DNA from: Amphiura filiformis
Lineage: Eukaryota > Echinodermata > Ophiuroidea > Amphilepidida > Amphiuridae
Direction of reading: 5' to 3'
NCBI RefSeq assembly: GCF_039555335.1
Contig: NC_092646.1
Coordinates: 23,872,893-23,936,892 of the forward strand
Length of the DNA: 64,000 nt
Shown here: piece after piece, positions 57,400-64,000 of the stretch
Numbering within the stretch: position 1 is the first letter of the stretch
Layout of the letters: each line of letters starts with the position of its first letter
Made by a program: the position numbers and the translations under genes
The notes under the pieces: model-generated
Told to the model about the DNA's origin: nothing
Seen by the model: the letters and a program-made list of their open reading frames with translations, nothing else
Database searches by the model: none

Positions 57400-57958
57400 T
57401 GTCCGGCGTATTAAAGTCGCCCGTCAGAATAATATTTGGCAGGGCTGACTTACCAGTAAGTTTTTTCACAGCTTCATCCAGTTTTGTAAGGGGTATAGGG
57501 TCCCTATCAGTTGGTCTATAGAAGCATCCAACATACAGGGGTTGCTTCCCAGCAAAAAGGATCTTGACCCATATTGCCTCACAATCAGTGTCCATGTTCT
57601 CCTCTTGCATGGCTAACAGATCTTTCTTTACGCCAATAAATACTCCGCCACCAAATCTGTTCCTATCCTTCCTAAAAATTTCATGAGTATCAGGAAAAAT
57701 TTCACTAGTAAAATAATTACTATCTATGTGGGATTCTGTTCCGCATATGATATCGGGATCTTCCTGCTCTATAACAGCTTGAAGATCATGCTGTTTTCTC
57801 TTGCTCTTTATGCCTCGACAGTTCACATTTAAAAGTCTGAGTTTTCTAAATGTTGGTCTACGTTGGGGTGATGTGTGATCTTCAGATGATTTGGTATACC
57901 AGTACTGTAATATTGGCAGCTGATCTGCCAGTTCTTGGACGTCCGCTCCGTGCTTTAT
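57323..57958 (-). CDS. Retrotransposon endonuclease domain (ORF2 5' part)
   Basis: The frame is open from 57958 (just after a TAG). An internal GTG at 57826 lies in the conserved start LRLLNVNCRGIKSKRKQHDL. Motifs in order: N-C-R-G-I-K-S-K, CGTESHID, FGGGVFIGVKKDL, YVGCFYRPTDRDPI and LTGDFNTPDIDW. These are the substrate and metal-binding blocks of the apurinic-like endonuclease that nicks the target for reverse transcription. The frame ends at TGA (57325-57323) after overlapping the RT frame by 77 nt. The endonuclease SDHD motif lies in the other frame, so a frameshift near 57350-57380 splits the domain. No ATG precedes the conserved start, consistent with 5' truncation. Confidence 0.88.
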   Translation of the reverse strand: MKHGADVQELADQLPILQYWYTKSSEDHTSPQRRPTFRKLRLLNVNCRGIKSKRKQHDLQAVIEQEDPDIICGTESHIDSNYFTSEIFPDTHEIFRKDRNRFGGGVFIGVKKDLLAMQEENMDTDCEAIWVKILFAGKQPLYVGCFYRPTDRDPIPLTKLDEAVKKLTGKSALPNIILTGDFNTPDIDWENGTIVTGKQTTIWSPFESNND

Positions 57959-58152
57959 CTACTCATCACACTTCCGAAGTTGTGGACGTTGTTCGTATGT
58001 AAAGTTATGGTAGGTTTTGGCGGGACTCTTACGTTCGGGAAACGAATCCGAAATTGACGCTGCACTTCTAAAAAGCTTTCTGTTCTTATGTATACCTCTG
58101 CCATAAAAGTCCTCTCTTGTGTTGTGAATTGCCTTATCTTGACACCTTGCAA
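57955..58152 (-). pseudogene. Mariner-like transposase, N-terminal helix-turn-helix piece
   Basis: The frame contains FTTQERTFMAEVYIRTESFL then EVQRQFRIRFPNVRVPPKPT and NFGSVMSR. This is the helix-turn-helix domain (DUF4817-like, 'E-Q-R..I-V..Y...S...V-Q-R-x-F...P-x-x-x-T-I') at the start of many mariner-like transposases. An ATG lies at the MAEVYIR position; codons before it are open from a TTG. It ends at TAA beside the retrotransposon 5' boundary, and its continuation is about 3.1 kb away, at 54871. Confidence 0.75.
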
Positions 58153-58632
58153 AACTTTTTTATCTAGAAATAAGCCACGCAGTCACAAAATGCACGATGG
58201 CCTATTCAAAAATTGCGCCAGGTGAAACCTTTGTAATTGTGTAATTGTTATGCTAATTGTTGGTCAATGACAGGATTGAAGTTCGAGTACATGACAAGTA
58301 TATGGAGATTAAAATCGATTGTATTTCGTTCATGCATGTAAAACAATTATCGCTTTTCAAAGACAAGCCAAACGTGTTTACCAATAACATGTATGCCTAA
58401 CGCATCATGCCTTACTCTTAGCAATCGGACACATCCCATTGAAATACGTGTGGACAAAATGATTTTTGACCCTCGCAAGTAAAACTAGCATCATTTTGTT
58501 AATTTAGCTTCTTTTGCTTTCATTTCTTCATCAAATACTTTTAGAAAGATACACATTTAGAATATGTAACAATATCATGAATAGCTCTTCTAAAATTCGA
58601 GCAACCACCCTCTGAAATTGGCCCACACTGTA

Positions 58633-59170
58633 GGTAACTTGTTTGTCATGTGCAGCAGATACCTTCTTACGTGTTACAATGCGCAATTAATTACATTGCT
58701 ACTTATAGGCCTATATACTTATAGGCCTATATGTATTTTTCTTAACATGCTCTTATATTGCTTATAAATTATTATCTGTATCATGTATTCAAGTACTTCA
58801 CATTTATTCTTTTTTAATTAATATTGGGTAGTTCTTGTGCCTCACCGATCAGTTCCTGTTTGTTCATTCATTCTTTGAACCTTTCTTGTTGGTAGGCTAC
58901 ATGGACAAAGATGGTATTTTTGTATGTAGAGAATTTTAAATTTAATGTCGTAGTTTATAAACATTTTATAATGCACCCAGAGGCTGTTGCGTTAAGCGCT
59001 ATATTAAATCCATCATTATTACTATTATTTTACTATAACAAATTATTATTTGTAGTAGAGAACACAAGCTCCCTGCCTTATTTCCAGCATTGTTCTTTGT
59101 TCGCTCTTTTAAAAACATGTTTAAAAGAATATTATCTTAAAAGAATAAACATAAGAATTGAACATATCAG
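58633..59170. other. No gene seen
   Basis: AT-rich spacer with a TATAGGCCTATAT repeat near 58707-58733. The 106-codon frame at 58911-59231 ends inside the following tandem repeat and has no recognised domain. Confidence 0.4.
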
Positions 59171-59525
59171 CGGGCCTACAGTGATGGGCTTTTGGCCTGA
59201 GAACTGGTCTTTGGTATCTCTTTGGTATTAGTGGAAATAAACTTAAATAATAAACATTTAGACGTTAACATAATCAGAGGGTCTGCAGTGATGGGCTTTT
59301 GGCCTGAGGACCTGCCTTGTACCTAACACTGGTCTTTGGTATCTCTTAGGGAAAATAAACTTAAGACGGTAACATATCAGCAGGCCTCCAGTGATGGGCT
59401 TTTGGCCTGATGAGGACCTGCCTTATATCTAACACTGGTCTGTTGCTTGCAGTGATGGGCTTTTGGTCCGAGGACCTGCCTTACATCTAACACTGGTCTT
59501 TGGTATCTCTTTGGAGAAATAAACT
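59165..59525. repeat. Tandem repeat sharing a core with the 59-bp minisatellite
   Basis: Four copies contain CAGTGATGGGCTTTTGGCCT (59180, about 59287, about 59390, about 59453), mostly followed by GAGGACCTGCCTT and then CTGGTCTTTGGTATCTCTTT and AATAAACTTAA. The core is the same as in the 30.7-32.4 kb array except GGGCTTTTGG for GGGCGTTTGG, but the spacer and period (about 65-105 bp) differ. Confidence 0.85.
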
Positions 59526-59939
59526 TAAATAATACAAGAGCACCAATGGCGCTGTGGCTCTACGCTTTTTTGTGGGAAAGCAATTGTTCTTGGAGTCGAA
59601 TGCGCAACAGGTTGGTAGCTTTATGGAAAGGTTAGGTAGGTCGGTCAATTTTTTAAACCTTCAGTTTGAAAAATTCCCCACAAATATTCAATACGGTCCT
59701 TGAAACTCGATGCGGGGTCAATCTTCCTCCGCCACATTATTATTTTTGCAGCATTATTATTTTTGCAGCATTACTATTACTTAGTTGCAAAATCTGAAAA
59801 ATTCATTATTGTGCAAATTACTACTGAACCAGCAAGAATAATTTGTTCTGCAAAATTTTAAAATCCCTTTTTTTAGTATTTGAAGCTTTCAACAACTATA
59901 GAAAGCCTTGGCAACTACCGGTATTAGAATTCATCTAAA

Positions 59940-60830
59940 TTGACCTCAGACGACCCCGAAATGACCTCCCAAAAATTTGGCTCTAAATGGTGACCTCAGA
60001 TAACCCGGAAATGACCTTCCAAAATTTGACTTCAAATGTTGACTGTACCCACCAAGTTTCATGCCCATAGGACAGTTTTTAGTAATTTGACCTCAGGTGA
60101 CCCCTGGCTGACTCCGAAATGAGCTTCCAAAAATTTGACTCTAAATGTTGACTGTACGCACCAAGTTTCATGCACATACAACAGTTTTTAGTAATTTGAC
60201 CTCAGATGACCCCTGGGTGACACTGGTTGACCCGGAAATGACCTTCTAAAAATTTGACTCCAAATGGTGACTGTACCCACCAAGTTTCATGCCCATATGA
60301 CAGTTTTTGCTAATTTGACCTCAGATGACCCTGGATGACCTCAGGTGACCCTGACCCACTAACCAATACAAACTTGTTCTGCCTGGGGTCAAGATGCACC
60401 CACCAAATTTGAGGAACATGCGACCTCACAAAATTTGGCTCCAAATGTTGACTGTATCCAGTTTCATGTTCATACAACAGTTTTTTTTAATATGACCTCA
60501 GATGACCCCTGGGTGACCCCAAAATGACCTTCCCAAAATTCTGATTCCAAATGTTGACTGTACCCACCAAGTTTCATGTCCATACGACAGTTTTTAGTGA
60601 TTAGACCTCAGATGACCCCTGATGACCCCAAAATGACCTTCCCAAAATTTGACTCCAAATGTTGACTGTACCCACCAAGTTTCATGCCCATACGACAATT
60701 TTAGTAATTTGACCTCAGGTGACCCCTAGGTGACCCCGGATGACCTCAGGTGACCTTGACCCACTAACCAAATAAACCAATACAAACTTATGCTGGGGTC
60801 AAGATGCACCTAGAACCAGGGACACACGGT
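59940..60830. repeat. Degenerate tandem repeat rich in TGACCTCAGATGACCCC
   Basis: Copies of about 100-120 bp contain TGACCTCAGATGACCCCTGG, AAAATGACCTTCCCAAAATT, CCAAATGTTGACTGTACCCA and CCAAGTTTCATGCCCATACG. It ends with CTTATGCTGGGGTCAAGATG and CACCTAGAACCAGGGA, as does 63181-63803. Confidence 0.9.
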
Positions 60831-61324
60831 CGACGTCCTATACGATAAATATAAATTTAATACTCCGTTGGTGAGCGACGGGCGAGTGGTAGTGAGCGAC
60901 AGGCGAGTGGTATTTCACTGAACGCAAGAAAAGGAGTTCTATCTGATTGGCTAGCAATCGATCGCTTAGGTCGCTCAGTAGTCAACTACAAACTCATGCA
61001 TTCAATTCGATTGAAATCGATTATTCTATTATTGACGAAGATAAAGAGCGTGATAGTGTGTCAATAATGTACATTGTATTGCACCTGGTTTTACCAGCAT
61101 TCCTTTATAAAATAATTTTCTCAAAGAGTTGAATATTATCAAAATTTTTACAGCGGATTTCAAATGTTTTACATCAAAATTGCAGTTAAACATATCCACA
61201 GCAAAATACCGGTCCTCACCAATTAGTACATTTAATATCCAGTTAGTACATTTAAACGAAACCTGTGATTTACGTGACAACAAATAAAATTTTCTTACAA
61301 TAGAAATATCATATGGGATACTAA

Positions 61325-62820
61325 TATGGTAGGCCGCAACCGCCACAACGTGGAGCTGCTACGCGTAGCTGACTTTTTGTTCCGTGGAGCCAAATTGACC
61401 AATCATGTTAGAGTTTTTCATTACTCGGAGGTAAAACTGACCAATCAAGTACGACTTACTCATTACGTGAAGCGAATTTAGTCATTAAGAATTTGCCAGA
61501 CGAGCTTCACGTAGTTGCAAGATATCCTCGGTCACGATAGTTATGATTCAAAAAGTAATTTATGAAAAGTACGAACCGACTTATTATTAAGATGGACATG
61601 CACTCACAAGAAACTCATACAGTATTGTACACAACTATATAGCTAGGCAGAGTGGTGGTAAACCATGCACACAATTCTGCGATCTGCAGTGTATCGCCGG
61701 GAGCTGATTTGTACATCTTGCGCGGCGTGGCCTACGGAATTCGACCTTCAGCAAACCAGTTCGGATTTACTTTATATACTAGTAGTAGGCCATACATACT
61801 GTAGTTACGGTACTGCCCGTTTTCCTATACACAATACTCAGTGCGCTCACCATTGACGCGTGACCTAGTGTATGTTAGAAGGTTTTATGCCATTGCCTAT
61901 ATGACGTCACTGTGTAAAAAATAACCAGTCAATATTTAAAGTATTCTCTGAAATTCTAGAAAATATAGTTTTGTAACATTTCCTAAATTTTTAGCTAATT
62001 TAGGTGTTTGGAAATATTGGTACTTTTGTGTTTTAGGAAGGATATGTAAACGACAGATAACACCAAAAAATATGAACAAATTATTTCTAAACTGTGTTAA
62101 GTCTGCAAACCATTATGCTTCTCATTTTCAAGAACGCTGGTTAACAATAAGCAGACTATTGTCTCATTTCGTAAACAAAAGCCCAGACAGTATTGTTACC
62201 TTGCGTTCGCTTTATAATCATTCACCCAACTGAAACTATAATACCAGCTCATTGTTCATTGCACAGGTAAAACAGACACAAGTGCAGTGTGTATTTAACC
62301 AGAGAAGATCTGATGTAACATAGTTGAGCTGTTTTCATTGAGTGTTATCTTGGTTTAATAGCTTTTAATGTGGTTTAAGTCCTTCAAAGGTCGTGGTGAA
62401 TTCTACTGTAGACATGACTGCATCATGATTATTTTAAAGTCAACAACATTCAACAATATGATCACCGTGATAGTATGACAGTATCAGTAGTGGGTGTCAG
62501 TGATCCTGGCCTGACACAGTAGACAAACAAACAAACACGCCACACACATGGCACATGCATGCAAGATAACATTGACTATACACTAATCAAACAATGGTAT
62601 TGATCCTGTACAACTGTTTGTGGTTTATTTACATTCGATTCATTTAAAATCCACATAGTAAACATTAATTTTGGCAAGAGTTTTCTCTCTCTGGAACGAT
62701 GATGCATCAACTGGCTCCGCGTAATGAAAAGATCTAACATGATTGGTCAATTTAGCTCCGCGAAGCGAAAAGTAAGCTACGCGTAGCAGCTCCACGTTGT
62801 GGCGGTTACGGCCAGCCATA
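61325..62820. mobile_element. 1.5-kb non-autonomous DNA element with about 80-bp TIRs
   Basis: The left arm from TATGG includes CCGCCACAACGTGGAGCTGC and ACGCGTAGCT to CCAATCATGTTAGA. The right arm (about 62730-62820) is its inverted complement with few mismatches. The possible duplication TACTRA at the flanks is imperfect. The interior has no transposase. A CATTACGTGAAGCGAA word inside the left half echoes the arm, indicating subterminal repeats. Confidence 0.82.
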
Positions 62821-63026
62821 TACTGATCATGCGAAAATCGTAAAACATAGAATAGAAACAGTGTGGCCGGCTCTCAAAATCTCAAATTGTATGCATAGCC
62901 TGAGTCGCACGGCCTATCTCGAACAAAATAGCTCAAAATCACCATGCGTAGTTGTTGAAAACGTGAGGATTTATCGTACTACCACGGCAATTTTTAAGAC
63001 GAAGATATAGGGATGATGATGGTGTG

Positions 63027-63180
63027 AGGGATCTATACGATGATTTTGTTTTTTGGGTGGATCACCGCATAGGCATTTTACACATAAAATACACGTAACC
63101 CACACACAACGCAATTGAATAACAGACCAGCAGTGCCGCTTGGTTACCAGTTGTTCTCATTTATGTAATCAGCAATTGGA
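63027..63180. repeat. Direct duplicate, first copy
   Basis: From GGATCTATACGATGATTTTG to CATTTATGTAATCAGCAATTGGA. An almost identical segment occurs at 63805-63955; the first copy has one extra T in the T-run. Confidence 0.93.
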
Positions 63181-63804
63181 TGTTGACTGTATCCAGTTTC
63201 ATGTTCATACAACAGTTTTTAGTAATATGACCCCTGGGTGACCCCAAAATGACCTTCCCAAAATTTTGATTCCAAATGTTGATTGTACCCACCAAGTTTC
63301 ATGTCCATACGACAGTTTTTAGTAATTTGACCTCGGATGACCCCTGATGACCCCAAAATGACCTTCCCAAAATTTGACTCCAAATGTTGACTGTACCCAC
63401 CAAGTTTCATGCCCATACGACAATTTTAGTAATTTGACCTCAGGTGACCCTGGATGACCTCAAAATGACCTTCCCAAAAATTTGACTCCAAAGGTTGACT
63501 GTACCCACCTAGTTTCATGCCCATACGACAATTTTTAGTATCTTCCCAAAATTTGACTTTAAATGTTGACCCACCAAGTTTCATGCCCATACTTGTTTTT
63601 AGTAATTTGACCTCAGATGACCCCTGGGTGACCCCAGATGACCTTCCCAAAATTTGACTCCAAATGTTGACTGTACCCACAGTTTCATGCCCCTACAACA
63701 GTTTTTGCAAATTTGACCTCAGATGACCCCTGATGACCTCAGGTGACCTTGACCCACTAACCAATACAAACTTATGCTGGGGTCAAGATGCACCTAGAAC
63801 CAGG
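63181..63804. repeat. TGACCTCAGATGACCCC tandem repeat, second block
   Basis: Paralogous to 60437-60820: same entry (TGTTGACTGTATCCAGTTTC), same repeat units and same exit (CACCTAGAACCAGGGA). The minus-strand open frames (63219-63416, 63426-63680) are repeat translations. Confidence 0.9.
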
Positions 63805-63955
63805 GATCTATACGATGATTTTGTTTTTGGGTGGATCACCGCATAGGCATTTTACACATAAAATACACGTAACCCACACACAACGCAATTGAATAACAGA
63901 CCAGCAGTGCCGCTTGGTTACCAGTTGTTCTCATTTATGTAATCAGCAATTGGAG
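63805..63955. repeat. Direct duplicate, second copy
   Basis: Matches 63027-63180. The copies are about 778 bp apart and bracket the repeat block. After GCAATTGGA the first copy continues into the repeat and the second into unrelated sequence. Confidence 0.93.
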
Positions 63956-64000
63956 CCTACAAAATGTGGTGCATTTATAGTGTACGGTACTAACATGTGA

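Larger units (their letters stand above)
54872..57958 (-). mobile_element. CR1/jockey-like non-LTR retrotransposon, probably 5' truncated
   Basis: It contains an apurinic-like endonuclease and a reverse transcriptase, both on the minus strand, in frames offset by one frameshift. The 3' end carries a short TAGAAG tandem tail (54873-54890, plus-strand ACTTCT repeats), after which mariner coding resumes. The 5' side begins inside an open frame without ATG. Target duplications could not be defined. Confidence 0.85.
54298..58630 (-). mobile_element. Tc1/mariner-like transposon split by a non-LTR retrotransposon
   Basis: CAGTGTGGGCCAA at 54298 and TTGGCCCACACTG ending at 58630 are inverted ends, each flanked by TA (54296-54297, 58631-58632), the mariner signature. 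The minus strand carries an N-terminal helix-turn-helix piece (57955-58152) and a decayed DDE region (54440-54871). Between these lies about 3.1 kb of retrotransposon. Subtracting it leaves about 1.25 kb, the usual length of a Tc1/mariner element. Confidence 0.88.

Noticed and set aside
55252..57521. Plus-strand frames opposite the retrotransposon
   Set aside because: They are antisense shadows of the RT and endonuclease, whose motifs are clear on the minus strand.

Overview
The window is animal nuclear DNA. It is repeat-dense and AT-rich, and it holds one recognisable split host gene with GT-AG introns plus about thirty transposon or satellite blocks. There are no bacterial-style operons. 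The gene, the CR1/L2-like and mariner-like elements, the abundant ATAGGCCTAT-type words and a sea-urchin-like histone 3' stem-loop motif fit a marine invertebrate deuterostome, perhaps an echinoderm. That placement is an inference, not a proof.

The host gene is a TMEM26 (multi-pass membrane protein) homologue on the + strand. Its recognisable coding pieces are 10872-10979, 25138-25217, 27501-27666 and 29706-30338. The last two introns have matching phases and good splice sites. The first two pieces are halves of ONE ancestral coding exon. A 14.2-kb head-to-tail array of nine rolling-circle transposon units (10980-25137) sits between them at a TT site, and deleting it joins the halves in frame. 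The array contains two families with the same end geometry: an asymmetric inverted repeat, a palindrome 10-11 nt before the terminal CTAG, and pyrimidine-rich 5' DNA. One unit holds a second, canonical TC...CTAG Helitron, and sister units provide its empty site.

Layout. 1-2845: simple repeats and a decayed reverse transcriptase (RT) tail. 2846-4143: Helitron with a nested terminal-inverted-repeat (TIR) element. 5.5-7.1 kb: minisatellites and an unidentified coding fragment abutting a TIR element. 7.4-9.5 kb: AT-rich satellite between duplicated flanks. 10.6-30.3 kb: TMEM26 with the Helitron array, several small TIR elements with clear target-site duplications (TSDs), and a 4-copy histone-stem-loop minisatellite in the last intron. 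30.7-32.4 kb: 59-bp minisatellite just past the stop codon. 32.4-42.7 kb: Helitron-like element, non-LTR retrotransposon ruins and many miniature TIR elements (MITEs), one with an empty site elsewhere in the window. 44-51.4 kb: tRNA-like repeat, a 33-bp satellite of about 3.8 kb and an inverted diverged satellite array. 52.8-58.6 kb: long hairpin, a TIR element, and a mariner-like transposon split by a non-LTR retrotransposon. 59-64 kb: tandem repeats and a 1.5-kb long-TIR element.

Most open frames are repeat translations or antisense shadows. Credible coding signal is limited to TMEM26, the retrotransposon endonuclease/RT, transposase fragments and one unidentified short fragment at 6.8-7.1 kb.
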